Source: an uncultured Phycisphaerales bacterium
GTDB lineage: Bacteria > Planctomycetota > Phycisphaerae > WQYP01
Reading direction: 5' to 3'
DNA: 64,000 bases
Assembly: GCA_903845195.1 (NCBI GenBank)
Contig: CAIMWO010000052.1
Span: forward strand, 62,001 to 126,000
Under the pieces are notes generated by a model. That model did not search any database. It was not told where the DNA came from and saw only the letters and a list, made by a program, of their open reading frames with translations. Shown piece after piece: positions 1 through 8,846 of this stretch (within the stretch, counting starts at the first letter, position 1; each line of letters opens with the position of its first letter). Both the position numbers and the translations under genes were made by a program.

Positions 1-500
1 CCAGCGTTCTTTCCTGATCTCGCCGTCTCGTATGCCTCAATCAGTTGATCGGCAATGGGAGCGATCAGGGGCATCGCTCGTGAGCGGAAACAGGAAGAAA
101 ATGCTCCTTCGAGTGTGCCTCGATTTGCTTTCGACACCATATCCTTCAGAAGCGGAATGTCACTCCTGCCGTCATTGGCGACGAGAACAGGGGCGGTGCG
201 GTATTTGAACGGCATGGATTTCGGTGACCAGAGAATTTCAAATCGAGTGCCCATATTCCTGACATGGACCACAGGCGTCAGATATACCAGCCGGAACCCG
301 TCACGCCCTCCTTGTGCAAAGGCCAGCCGATTGCCTTCGAGTTTGGGAGCATTCCTCGGACTGAGCAGGTTCGTCGAGTGGCAACCCGTGCATCCGAATG
401 AGCCAAACTCCCAGAACGGATCGGAACGCATTTCATTTGGATTCTCAGACGCACTCTTGGGGCGGCGAAGATGGACAATGAAAACCCGTGGCTGATCCAT
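1..500 (-). CDS. Conserved hypothetical protein, partner of Nmad3-like gene (3' end outside window)
   Basis: This reading frame is not in the ORF track because it runs off the left edge; translation of the complement from the ATG at 500 stays open for 166 codons. The N-terminus reads MDQPRVFIVHLRRPKS and continues with DPFWEFGSFGCTGCHSTNL. I recall very similar proteins lying beside Nmad3-type genes, but no enzymatic function is known to me. Its ATG overlaps the stop of the upstream gene as TAATG, so the two are probably translated together. No signal peptide or membrane segment is visible. The C-terminus is missing. Confidence 0.8.
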   Translation of the reverse strand, partial: MDQPRVFIVHLRRPKSASENPNEMRSDPFWEFGSFGCTGCHSTNLLSPRNAPKLEGNRLAFAQGGRDGFRLVYLTPVVHVRNMGTRFEILWSPKSMPFKYRTAPVLVANDGRSDIPLLKDMVSKANRGTLEGAFSSCFRSRAMPLIAPIADQLIEAYETARSGKNA

Positions 501-1237
501 TAGTTGTTCCTTTCGATGAGCGGCACACCTTGCTGTCGTAACCATTCGCTGAACTTCTCTGGCACTAGAAATGACGGCGGCACGGCACTTCGCTGGATAA
601 ATCCATCCTTCACCGACAACCCGCCCCACGCTTCCAGCACATCATTCCGCACCCGATAGGCTCCGTCACGCCATTCCCCGATGGGGATACATTTCTCCAA
701 CCTGCCCGACACGCCGGTCTTCGCCCGCACCACGATGTCGTGCGCCCAGTGTTTCACCTTCCGGGTATGAGCATTCTCGTGCCAACGGTCAGGAGGAATT
801 GATGGGACCGCAACCACTTCGGCCACCACGTAGACGCCGACCAATGCGTACAGGAGTTTGTGGCCACACTGGCTGACCGGCCGAAGCCCGGCATAGAAAA
901 CGAGCATGTCGCCATCGATGAGCGTCTTGATCCCAGCGCCACGATTGCTGCCGTCGTCACCATAGGTCAGGTAGCCGAAATCAGGATCGAGATGGATCGG
1001 CTGGTTGAAAGTGTCGGGATCGCATCGCAGATCGGCGTGCAGATCGATATGCCGTAGGCTACAGAATTGTTCCAGAGCAGGCTGGAACTCCTTGAGTCTG
1101 CGGCAGCAGGTGGGATGGAACTCAGTGGCACTCTCGGGAATCGGAACATAGACGAATTCGCCGGTGGCGGGATCGACAGGGGCGTTCCAGCCGCCAAAGG
1201 CTTGATCGACGCCAATTCTGACGAGGTAGGCGTTCAC
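500..1237 (-). CDS. Nmad3-like (nucleotide modification associated domain 3) protein
   Basis: A 245-residue soluble protein resembling the Nmad3 family, which was predicted by comparative genomics to act in synthesis or handling of modified nucleotides. Family-like stretches are VRIGVDQAFGGWNAP near the N-terminus, HLDPDFGYLTYGD in the middle and WHENAHTRK followed by VRAKPGVSGRL-like sequence later. The ORF track starts upstream at 1273, but the GTG at 1237 follows AAGGA at a suitable distance and gives the expected N-terminus. It is directly coupled to the partial gene downstream. Family assignment is from memory of conserved blocks, so it is moderately sure; the biochemical role is unproven. 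Confidence 0.65.
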   Translation of the reverse strand: MNAYLVRIGVDQAFGGWNAPVDPATGEFVYVPIPESATEFHPTCCRRLKEFQPALEQFCSLRHIDLHADLRCDPDTFNQPIHLDPDFGYLTYGDDGSNRGAGIKTLIDGDMLVFYAGLRPVSQCGHKLLYALVGVYVVAEVVAVPSIPPDRWHENAHTRKVKHWAHDIVVRAKTGVSGRLEKCIPIGEWRDGAYRVRNDVLEAWGGLSVKDGFIQRSAVPPSFLVPEKFSEWLRQQGVPLIERNN

Positions 1238-1522
1238 GTTAATCCTTATCGTCCAACGAAAACTACAACGCAAGACCCGAATCCGCCGTCAAGGAATATC
1301 ATCGCCACAGGATATGGAAGCATCCTCTCCAACACCTTGAAGTCCATCGGCTCGGTCAGATGCGCCAATAAACCCGCCTCCTTGCTGCTGCGGATATCCA
1401 ATCGGTGGCTGGACGGAGGTCGTGATGATGGTGGCGACCCTGTACTTCTTCGGCTACTCAGCGATGATCGAGTTCTGGACTGCGATCTACTCGTTCCACG
1501 TGCTACTGAAAGCGAGGTACGG

Positions 1523-2428
1523 TCACACCTCGTCAGCCAAACTTTCGCAGAGTTCGCAATACCACCCTTTCTTGCCATGCCTGCCGCCAAGCTCAACGAA
1601 GACCGGTGCGTCACAGTGGACGCACACATCAACAGAGGCATCCTCATCACAATTCAGGCATCGCCCTGTCGTCCCGTGGTCTTTGACGTTTAGTGTGTCG
1701 TAAGCAAAGGCCTTCTCATCGCAGAATGGACACTTCACATACCCGATCGCATCGTCGGGAACGCTGATACCACAGCAGAAACAGTAGTAATATTGATGTA
1801 TTTCAGCGAGTGATTGATGCTTGCATTCCCAGCACAACAACACATCGTCCTCTGACCACTGCTCTGCTTCCTCTTCTGATTTCTCAATGTACGGCTTGTA
1901 CCCCATAAGCTTCTTGTAAAGCTCCTTGTCGATGTAGCCCGTGAAAGGAGCATGTGGGTCGTCTCCGATAATCCTTCGCATCACCTTGAAAGCCATATCG
2001 ATGGCCAATATTACTGATTGTTCGTGGGTCAGCGACATGAACGCATGAACTATGCGGTTTCGGTAAGTCTGGAACTTTTTTAGAAGCTCGATATCTGGCG
2101 GCTGCAAGCGATTCTGATTCAGGGAAATGAATTGCTGCTTCAGCGGATTGTAATCCTTGGAGCGTAGCTCCCCAGCCCAAATTCTCTTCCGAAGGTCGGC
2201 TATACCTGCAAGCGGTTTCTCAAAGATGGCCTGCGTGCCAACATTTGTGACCAGATGCCACTTAATGAGCAATTCTAGGCTCATTTGTAGATTTACGATC
2301 AAAAACTTCGCAGCCTTATCGTTCGCCGGGTGGGAGAGGAGGAAGACGAGACCTTGGTTCAGGAAGTCTCTAGCGTTCCCAAATAATTCGTCTGCTAAAT
2401 CGGCTCTTACTTCCTCTTCTGGTGTCAT
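1523..2428 (-). CDS. HEPN-domain protein with C-terminal zinc ribbons
   Basis: A 301-residue protein. The N-terminal helical half carries RNRIVH, which fits the RX4H motif of HEPN ribonucleases and of HEPN-like domains in toxins and defence proteins. The C-terminal half is rich in CxxC pairs (CWEC, CFCC, CPFC, CLNC, CVHC, CELC), enough for two or three zinc ribbons. The ATG at 2428 is preferred over the TTG of the ORF track because AGGAA lies just upstream. A lone HEPN protein can be an RNase effector, but the zinc ribbons and lack of a nucleotidyltransferase partner leave its role open. Confidence 0.7.
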   Translation of the reverse strand: MTPEEEVRADLADELFGNARDFLNQGLVFLLSHPANDKAAKFLIVNLQMSLELLIKWHLVTNVGTQAIFEKPLAGIADLRKRIWAGELRSKDYNPLKQQFISLNQNRLQPPDIELLKKFQTYRNRIVHAFMSLTHEQSVILAIDMAFKVMRRIIGDDPHAPFTGYIDKELYKKLMGYKPYIEKSEEEAEQWSEDDVLLCWECKHQSLAEIHQYYYCFCCGISVPDDAIGYVKCPFCDEKAFAYDTLNVKDHGTTGRCLNCDEDASVDVCVHCDAPVFVELGGRHGKKGWYCELCESLADEV

Positions 2429-2709
2429 GCAGTCTTCCTGTTCCAAAATGCCTTTGAATCCAGCTACCTCGACTTGATTATCTCGTGGGTGTCACCAACT
2501 CGCTAAAGCGTGCCGCCCAAGTCGAAGCGATTGCGGGGGCTTCGGAAAATAACGACGTTCACCACCGTATTCTTCTTCTTCACTTCACGGCGGGCTTGTT
2601 TCTGAACCAAGTCACGAAGTACTTGGACGATTTGAATGACGCCTCCTTTGAATGGGATGATGCCGGAAAGGGGTGAGGGAGACAAGGGTTTGAGTCTTCT
2701 TGTATTGAG

Positions 2710-3294
2710 CTAAGTAAGCTGTGCGAGCGTTTGAGCCGTTTTGTGGAGTTGAATCTGATAAGCCGTGAGCGCAGAACGAACAACTTCCGCACCCAGTTTA
2801 GGGTCTACGTGAAAATCCTTCTTATGTGCATGCATCACAATTTTGAGTCTCTTTCGGAACTCCAAGGCCTTTTCTGGTTCTACAACTTCTTCACAAGTGT
2901 CCATCAAGCGATCAAGAAGACTAAGAACCAATGGAACTACTTCCGGTGAAATAAACGTACAGTTAACTCGGTGAGCAAACTTGTTCCGTATGTTCTTCAC
3001 ATCCCGTAGAGCCATTGCTATCGTTGTCGATATGATGCCCGTTAGAAGCGAAAGCTGGATGCGTGCCCCGAATGATCCGCAAGGCGCACGACCATCTGCA
3101 TTGAGACCCAAGAACTCCTCACATTCCTTTGGGTAATTCTTCAACCGCTTGCTTAACAACTCGGCTAAAGCCAAGTCAAGAACGCTCGCAGCTACAACGG
3201 CCAACTCTCGGTCGGACAAATGGGAATATGCCGAGCCGATCTTTTCTCTTCCGGGAAATATATCTGCCAGCCAGCTTTCAAGTTTCTTTGCCAT
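2710..3294 (-). CDS. MltR-like / HEPN family protein
   Basis: A 194-residue helical protein. The stretch DRELAVVAASVLDLALAELL and the later DVKNIRNKFAH resemble the MltR (mannitol repressor) family, which is structurally related to HEPN; RNKFAH again fits RX4H. An ATG with GGAG upstream starts the gene. It is the second HEPN-like gene within 2 kb, separated from the first by about 280 bp in which I find no convincing gene. The true MltR operon is absent, so a role in mannitol control is unlikely; RNase or stress-related function is inference. Confidence 0.65.
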   Translation of the reverse strand: MAKKLESWLADIFPGREKIGSAYSHLSDRELAVVAASVLDLALAELLSKRLKNYPKECEEFLGLNADGRAPCGSFGARIQLSLLTGIISTTIAMALRDVKNIRNKFAHRVNCTFISPEVVPLVLSLLDRLMDTCEEVVEPEKALEFRKRLKIVMHAHKKDFHVDPKLGAEVVRSALTAYQIQLHKTAQTLAQLT

Positions 3295-3349
3295 GTTAAC
3301 TCCATAGAGTCGCTAGTCGGAACCCGTTGATTCTAAGCCGTGTCGAATG

Positions 3350-3973
3350 TTAGGCCACTTCCGAAGTCCACAACCACACATGAATGCATTGGCCGGGACG
3401 ATAGCCATCCGACCACGAAGTCGTGAAGGCCATCCAACGAGCGGCGTCGAGCTTCGCCAAGGCTGCCAGTTCACAAACATCATCTTGCATCGGTGCGTTC
3501 ACGGAATCGAAACCGATCAGAAGATAGCCAACTCGATGGGCGTCTGGCTTCTTGAGTGTCGCCAATTTCTGCAGATCATGTGGGACCGTATGGGTTTTCT
3601 TCATCAAGCCGGGTTTCAGCGGATGGAACAGGTATGAGCGGTAGATGCCAGTGTTGCCGTAGTCGATCCAGTACTGCTTCCACGCTCCTTTGTTTTCCAG
3701 CCACAACAAACTGCCGTCAGGCATCGTCACAACATTATCGCATTTCCGCTTTGAACCGGGATAATGCACTTCGGCTTTCGTGGGATATCCCACAGTCGTT
3801 AGTATCTCTTTGAGTCGGCGAGTCCAACTGGTTTCAGTCGGTGGACGTTTTAAGGTGGGACGAAAATATCCCCCGTAGAAATTCAGCCCCGTGGGCGAAT
3901 TCTTGAAAGTCGTATTGGCTTCGGCATCCATCTGACGGAGAGCAGCCAAGAGCGTGTTGGCAAAATTATTCAT
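3350..3973 (-). CDS. Hypothetical protein, possible PD-(D/E)xK nuclease fold
   Basis: A 207-residue protein with the block CDNVVTMPDGSLLWLENKG. The spacing of the Asp residues before a beta-strand ending in E-x-K resembles the active site of PD-(D/E)xK nucleases. The rest, including HPLKPGLMKKT and a C-terminal W-rich segment, is not recognised. It lies 15 bp after the stop of the preceding minus-strand gene and may be the last or penultimate gene of the operon that begins near 7178. Nuclease activity is inference from one motif. Confidence 0.6.
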   Translation of the reverse strand: MNNFANTLLAALRQMDAEANTTFKNSPTGLNFYGGYFRPTLKRPPTETSWTRRLKEILTTVGYPTKAEVHYPGSKRKCDNVVTMPDGSLLWLENKGAWKQYWIDYGNTGIYRSYLFHPLKPGLMKKTHTVPHDLQKLATLKKPDAHRVGYLLIGFDSVNAPMQDDVCELAALAKLDAARWMAFTTSWSDGYRPGQCIHVWLWTSEVA

Positions 3974-3988
3974 TCGTGTGCGTCCACC

Positions 3989-4477
3989 TCATTCCGACAC
4001 GGGATAACTGCGCATGATCGTCCGAGCCTCCTGCTCAGTGAGCACGGAGAGTTTCAGATGGGCAATAGCCTCGTCCTCCGAAGCCATCGACCGCATCAGG
4101 ATGACCTTGAAAGCTTCCTTCTTGGCGTCGAGGCTTCGGGGGTTGGCGGCAACATACTTCTCGTACGCCTTGGCCATGCCCTCCCAGATGGCAATCTCCC
4201 GGTCCACATGAAGATCACGCTTAAAGTCCTCGATGGTCGCCTCCAGCGTCACGCCTTGGATTTCGGCAAACGTGGTGTGGATACGTTTGATTCGAGCCAA
4301 CTGCCCTTCGGTCAACGTTTCGTGCTGGATGGGGCCGGGCTGGATCGTGTTGGGGTCCACCCACTGGACGGTTCCTGATTCTGGAGCCGGGGTGGCCTTG
4401 CCCTTCTGCCAGAGCACCAGTCCACCAATTCCCAGCAGAACTACGACGACCGCCGTGACTAGAACGCTACGTTTCAT
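3989..4477 (-). CDS. Membrane-anchored hypothetical protein
   Basis: A 162-residue protein starting MKRSVLVTAVVVVLLGIGGL, a single N-terminal transmembrane anchor, followed by a soluble helical domain with no motif known to me. The ORF track begins 35 codons upstream, but that extension is not membrane-protein-like and the ATG at 4477 has GGAG at a proper distance. It sits 13 bp after the neighbouring gene in the same direction, so it is probably co-transcribed with the DUF5984-like cluster. Function unknown. Confidence 0.65.
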   Translation of the reverse strand: MKRSVLVTAVVVVLLGIGGLVLWQKGKATPAPESGTVQWVDPNTIQPGPIQHETLTEGQLARIKRIHTTFAEIQGVTLEATIEDFKRDLHVDREIAIWEGMAKAYEKYVAANPRSLDAKKEAFKVILMRSMASEDEAIAHLKLSVLTEQEARTIMRSYPVSE

Positions 4478-4490
4478 CGGGTCTCCAGTC

Positions 4491-4934
4491 TTAGAATCGG
4501 CAGGCGAGTACATGATGGGTGGGTTCGTGGTCATACTCGGCCTTCCACCAATGAGGGTCGTTGATCTCTCGGAACACAACATCGGCCGGAAGCGTTACTG
4601 AACGCTTGCGGAAGGGCTCGGCGAGCATCACGAAGACGGCTCCCGCCACCGGCCAACCGCCAAAGGTTTCCACAACCCGGTTCCCGGCCGCTAGTTCGGC
4701 ATCGAGCAGAATGCGCAGCTCTGGACAGAGACGAGCCAGCAGGTCAGCGTCAGGAGCAGGCTGACCCTGATCGCTGCGTTCTCTCTGACGAAGAGCAATC
4801 TCATTGCGAAGGTATTCATCGCTGCCGAAAGGGGCAGAATTCCGGCTGGCCAAATCACGTCGAAGCTCGGCTGAGTGCTGCTCGACGATCTGCTTGCTCA
4901 GCTTCCTGAGTTCTTTTTTCCGGTCTTTGTCCAT
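4491..4934 (-). CDS. Conserved hypothetical protein (MDKDRKK family)
   Basis: A 147-residue soluble protein beginning MDKDRKKELRKLSKQ, a charged N-terminus I associate with small hypothetical proteins of planctomycetes. An alternative start at 4973 would overlap the upstream stop as TGATG and add 13 residues; the start at 4934 is chosen from the family-like N-terminus, but its ribosome site is weak. The C-terminal half has a hydrophobic patch (WPVAGAVFVMLAEPF). No catalytic motif is visible. Co-directional with 4973..5815. Confidence 0.6.
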   Translation of the reverse strand: MDKDRKKELRKLSKQIVEQHSAELRRDLASRNSAPFGSDEYLRNEIALRQRERSDQGQPAPDADLLARLCPELRILLDAELAAGNRVVETFGGWPVAGAVFVMLAEPFRKRSVTLPADVVFREINDPHWWKAEYDHEPTHHVLACRF

Positions 4935-4972
4935 GTCAGCCACCAAGGTTGAGCGTAAATACACCATGACCA

Positions 4973-5815
4973 TCACGCACCAGTGTCGTCCTCGCTGATC
5001 CGCTTCACAACTCGCCGCACGGCATCCCAGTCTGTCTCTGCCGTGGCAAAGGACGAACTAGGCAGCAGTGTTCGCTCCATTTCGTCCTGTTCCTGCCGTA
5101 GCTGGTCTCGGTCAATGGCTATATTGGGGCGGGTCCAGTTTCGACAGATGCTCTGCACCCGCTCGCCCATTTGCTCAACAAATCGTTGCCGGAAGTCTCG
5201 AACCGCTTCGAGAAAAGCCGCTCTCGGCAACTTGTACGCTCCGAACTCGGCCGTCCACACCGGCAATCCTTTGTAGCGATGGCTCCGGTTGTCCCATCGG
5301 ACTTCGACTTCCTCCCCTTGGCTCCATATGTGGATCACGGGGCTGAACCGCAGGTGCATGACCGGCATTTGCCGATCTCCCCACCACCCCGTGGCGGCAA
5401 AGAGCATCTCTTCGGCATCGCTGAAGCCACGTCCGTCCTTGGCCGCAAAGGCACGGAGGACCGCTTCAGGTACAGGACTCGCTCCGGTGGTTCGTCGCCA
5501 TTCATGCACAGTGTCAATATGTGCCGCAATATCGGGCGGCACTGGTTCAAGGGCATGGGGGAGCACGTCAGCCAAGTCTGCCTCCAATCGCATGACCTGA
5601 TAGGCGTCGTAGGGCTCGCCGAAAGTTTCAAGTGTCTTGCCCTGTTCAGCGGCTTCGGCTTTCCAGCACGCCAGCACTTCGGGCGTGTAGCGGAACAACT
5701 CATCTCGGCCGACCTGAATCCAGTAGCACCCATCCGTCAGCCCAAAATAGTGCAGGCTTGGGGGCGGTCCCCAAGGTTCAATCTCGTCAACCGGTCGCAG
5801 TCGGAATTGAAACAC
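4973..5815 (-). CDS. DUF5984-like protein
   Basis: A 280-residue soluble protein. The start FQFRLRPVDEIEPWG and the block LHYFGLTDGCYWIQVG with ELFRYTPEVL match my memory of the DUF5984 family, a set of unannotated bacterial proteins often near immunity-like genes. GTG at 5815 is used because GGAGG lies 9 bases upstream and the extra 31 residues of the ORF track look like non-coding read-through. It follows 5851..6498 by 35 bp. No enzyme role is established. Confidence 0.6.
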   Translation of the reverse strand: MFQFRLRPVDEIEPWGPPPSLHYFGLTDGCYWIQVGRDELFRYTPEVLACWKAEAAEQGKTLETFGEPYDAYQVMRLEADLADVLPHALEPVPPDIAAHIDTVHEWRRTTGASPVPEAVLRAFAAKDGRGFSDAEEMLFAATGWWGDRQMPVMHLRFSPVIHIWSQGEEVEVRWDNRSHRYKGLPVWTAEFGAYKLPRAAFLEAVRDFRQRFVEQMGERVQSICRNWTRPNIAIDRDQLRQEQDEMERTLLPSSSFATAETDWDAVRRVVKRISEDDTGA

Positions 5816-5850
5816 TGACGATTGCCTCCAACAGATTCGACGGGGTGCGT

Positions 5851-6498
5851 TCACGCACGTCCAAACTTCTGCGCACTCTGCAATTCCTCGGCGATGCCGT
5901 TGATGCACCGCTGTGACCAGTCCTTGCAGTTGGCGTCTGTGGCCAACTCAGGGCGGAAGTACCATTTCAGGAACTCCGCAGGCTGGGCCGGAAGGAGTCG
6001 GTAATCCCATGCCAAGTCACTGGAGTGAACGAAGCCATTGGTCAACTCGGCCAACGAGGCGGCGAGAATGACATAGGCAACGTTGGTGATCGCCAGTTGG
6101 CCCGCCGAGCGACGGAAAGCCCAGTATCGACCGATCTGAAGACTCCGCTTGGGCAGGTCGCCTAGTCCTGATCCCTTTTCACCTGCGACTTCCTCGACCA
6201 AGCACTCACGGTGCAGATCGTTCATGATCCGAGCGTAGGCGTCGGTTCCACCGGGGACACCCTGCACGAAGAACCAAGCGTAGTGGTCATTGGGCCACCA
6301 AGCAGGGGCGTTCAGATCGAAAGGCAAATCTCGGTTCGTTTCATCGGCCTTGTGCCGCATGGCGACATCCAAGGTCACTGGTGTCGTGATGTCATAGCTG
6401 CGGAGAAAGGCGGTGAGATGGTTGGTCGCCACCGTCAGCAGTTGGGCGAAGGAGGGAATCAGGTCCGTCGAGGGATAGACATCGAAGGTGGTGCTCAC
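5851..6498 (-). CDS. Conserved hypothetical protein next to DUF5984-like gene
   Basis: A 215-residue soluble protein beginning MSTTFDVYPSTDLIPSFAQL. Its GTG start overlaps the stop of the upstream gene as GTGA, a sign of translational coupling. It has an acidic, tryptophan-containing middle (APAWWPNDHYAWFFVQG) and no known motif. The arrangement of this protein before a DUF5984-like protein resembles pairs of polymorphic-toxin immunity proteins, but no toxin gene is seen nearby, so that remains a guess. Confidence 0.6.
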   Translation of the reverse strand: MSTTFDVYPSTDLIPSFAQLLTVATNHLTAFLRSYDITTPVTLDVAMRHKADETNRDLPFDLNAPAWWPNDHYAWFFVQGVPGGTDAYARIMNDLHRECLVEEVAGEKGSGLGDLPKRSLQIGRYWAFRRSAGQLAITNVAYVILAASLAELTNGFVHSSDLAWDYRLLPAQPAEFLKWYFRPELATDANCKDWSQRCINGIAEELQSAQKFGRA

Positions 6499-7178
6499 GG
6501 CTTGCCCTCCATCCTGTCAGCCTGCCCACCTCGTACAAAACGAGCTTCATTCTCGCCTTCGATCAGCGCAACGCCGACGTTGCGCAGGAAGGTGACGAAT
6601 GAAAGTCCCAAGGCTTCGGTTTCCTGTTTTCGCCTTGCAGGGCCTACGATCACGAGCCACCGGTTCTTCGTTCGGTTAGGCGGTCTTGATTTGCTCGTGG
6701 CTTCGTCGAGGACATACCACAGGCAGATACTCCAGTCGTTCATATCATGCCCGGCCATGCTGGTGGCCTGTCCGGTACTCCACTCGACCGACTCAATCCT
6801 GTCGAGAGCCACTGTCTCTCGGATAAAGCGATGGCCAAAGAGCAAGAAGCCGAAACGCACTTCCTTCGCTGGCTCTGCTTCCGGGGCGCTCTCGACAAAT
6901 TGCCTGCCCGCCAATCCGCCCAGCAGGTTGGTCAAATACCTGTGGACACCATGTGCTTCTCGAACACTGCTCCGCACCATGAACGTGACGAACACGATCC
7001 AAAGGCCCGATGCAACCATCGAGACGCCGCATATGAGATTGGCGACGGACAAGAGGACAAAGAACACAACGATGCTGGTCATGATCCAATAGAGAACAGT
7101 GCCGCTTCGTGATTTTGGAATGACCATCTCGTGGAGCATCGGGTTTTCAACCTTGAGCGAATGCTTGGTGGTATCCAT
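6495..7178 (-). CDS. Two-TM membrane protein, first gene of operon
   Basis: A 227-residue protein with two adjacent transmembrane helices near residues 28-70 (VLYWIMTSIVVFFVLLSVAN and SMVASGLWIVFVTFMV) and a cytoplasmic C-terminal domain of about 150 residues. The domain has no motif I can name. It opens a run of co-directional genes that continues to about 2.7 kb and is coupled to the next gene by a GTGA overlap. The promoter should lie in the 305-bp gap shared with the divergent gene at 7484. Confidence 0.6.
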   Translation of the reverse strand: MDTTKHSLKVENPMLHEMVIPKSRSGTVLYWIMTSIVVFFVLLSVANLICGVSMVASGLWIVFVTFMVRSSVREAHGVHRYLTNLLGGLAGRQFVESAPEAEPAKEVRFGFLLFGHRFIRETVALDRIESVEWSTGQATSMAGHDMNDWSICLWYVLDEATSKSRPPNRTKNRWLVIVGPARRKQETEALGLSFVTFLRNVGVALIEGENEARFVRGGQADRMEGKP

Positions 7179-7483
7179 AGAGGCATTGTAATGGAGCAGG
7201 CCAGAGTCGTGGAGGACATTCAGGCTCCGGAGTTCTCTTTCGGGAATTGCCTCTCAGTCTTAATCCCGCAGCCAAATCTTTTCGCCGAGTACATGACCGG
7301 AATCAATCACAATGGCCTTGAACGGGCGAGAGGACAGTCCGTGCAGTGGCGAGTGCTCTTTTAGAAAAAGGGCGGGGATGGGGCCGGGCTACCCCAGCAT
7401 CATTTTTCTGTTTGTTTGAGCGGCGGTTCCGAACGTCAGTCCGGTGGACTGGTTGCGACGAATTCCATGATTATAATCCGACG
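7179..7483. other. Divergent intergenic region without a gene
   Basis: This 305-bp stretch separates a minus-strand operon from a plus-strand gene and must hold at least the minus-strand promoter. A TATAAT-like hexamer occurs about 8 bp before the ATG at 7484, too close for a normal leader. The two plus-strand ORFs of the track here have no protein-like features. I see no repeat or RNA gene. Confidence 0.4.
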
Positions 7484-8770
7484 ATGGATATCGAGGCATT
7501 TACTAACGCAATCAATAATGGTCTAGGACGGGTCCATCTCTGGCTGAAAGAGCATCCATGGCAGCCCTATGCCGAGGCGATTCGACATGTCTGCTTACAC
7601 AACACGGCTTATGATCGTCAATGTGAGAGAAGCCGGGCCGAGTATGTCTACGAGATCATCCGGCTCACGAACGCCCCCGAGTATTTTGCAGAAATTATCA
7701 CCATGGGCCTGTTAGCTTCGAAGGACTTCGGGGACACCTGCCACCTCTATCATCTCGCCCGACTCTTGGCCCAAGATGGCAACGCTGCCGCCCGTGAGGC
7801 CATGTACGCCAAGTTCAAGCAAGATGATGCCGAGGACCATTTCGTCGGGGCCGATCAGATATTTCGGCTCGATGGCATTACGGGCCTCTTCTTCGTATTG
7901 GAGCGGATCGGTCGGTGGTCGAAGACGCATCCCGAATACTGGGAAGATTACAGTTTGCTCAGCGAAGCCAAAGAGGTCTTGGGTGACGAAGTGATGGCGC
8001 AGGTCGCACAAGCTGCCCAGACGAACCCCGACATCGGCAGGTACATGGCCCTCTACGAGCGGTGGGAACGAGAGGACAAAGAACGTACTCCCACCGCATC
8101 CGTTTGGAAGAATTGGACCTATGCCGAACTGCGGCAGAGGATCGTTGAAAAACCCAGCGATGTTCCCCGTCACTGGTTGTTCATTTGGGGACGAAATGCT
8201 GCCGAAGATAGTCTGCGGGAAGCCGCTGCCGATGTAATGCAGGAAAGCGATCCCGAGCGGCTGCTGGCATACCTGCGGATATTTGCTCGGTCACGCTTTC
8301 CCCTTGACCCTCAGCGACTTATCGAGCTTGCAGCCGATGACAACACGGAGATCGCCACGGCCTCTCGCAGAGCGCTGCAACATATCCAACATGATTCAGT
8401 GCGTTTATATGCCATGAAAGTCATTGAGCAAGGAAAGGGCGATGGAGACGTGGTGCGACTGCTCGCCCTGAATTATGCGGCGGGGGATGAACGAGTGATC
8501 GAATCGCTCTTGATCGCACAGACCGATGAGGACGAACTGCACTGGATGTGCCATGCGGCGGTGAAGGTCTTCGAAGCCAACGTGGGCGCTGAGTTGTTGC
8601 CCTCGCTGCTTCAGGTCTATGAACGGTGTCGCTGCTCGATTTGCCGTGCCGAAGCAGTAGAGGTGTTGATGGCGAGGAAGTTGATACCGGAGTGGATGGC
8701 AGAGGAGTGCCGGTATGACTCCAGCGAGGACATCCGCAAGGCCGTTGCGCAAGGGGCAAAGGGTGGGTAA
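7484..8770 (+). CDS. HEAT-repeat-like protein
   Basis: A 428-residue soluble, all-helical protein. The C-terminal half shows successive helix pairs such as DPERLLAYLRIFARSRFPLD and DNTEIATASRRALQHI, typical of HEAT-like repeats. Start at MDIEAFTNAI; the upstream extension in the ORF track contains low-quality sequence. It is the first of five plus-strand genes, but it ends 76 bp before the next and lacks a signal peptide unlike them, so it may be a separate unit. Probably a scaffold or binding protein; partner unknown. Confidence 0.65.
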   Translation: MDIEAFTNAINNGLGRVHLWLKEHPWQPYAEAIRHVCLHNTAYDRQCERSRAEYVYEIIRLTNAPEYFAEIITMGLLASKDFGDTCHLYHLARLLAQDGNAAAREAMYAKFKQDDAEDHFVGADQIFRLDGITGLFFVLERIGRWSKTHPEYWEDYSLLSEAKEVLGDEVMAQVAQAAQTNPDIGRYMALYERWEREDKERTPTASVWKNWTYAELRQRIVEKPSDVPRHWLFIWGRNAAEDSLREAAADVMQESDPERLLAYLRIFARSRFPLDPQRLIELAADDNTEIATASRRALQHIQHDSVRLYAMKVIEQGKGDGDVVRLLALNYAAGDERVIESLLIAQTDEDELHWMCHAAVKVFEANVGAELLPSLLQVYERCRCSICRAEAVEVLMARKLIPEWMAEECRYDSSEDIRKAVAQGAKGG

Positions 8771-8846
8771 GGCAACTCCGAACCCCTCGCCCTCTCGTGC
8801 GTCCAATCGCTTACGACCCCGCTGCCGAGGCTGCATCAAGGAGTCC

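Noticed and set aside
1246-1650. 134-aa minus-strand ORF between Nmad3-like and HEPN genes
   Set aside because: It overlaps the zinc ribbons of the HEPN gene and has Ser/Arg-rich shadow composition; only its last 40 codons look mildly protein-like.
2485-2685. Short ORFs on both strands between the two HEPN genes
   Set aside because: No ribosome site, no recognisable motif, and both strands equally open.
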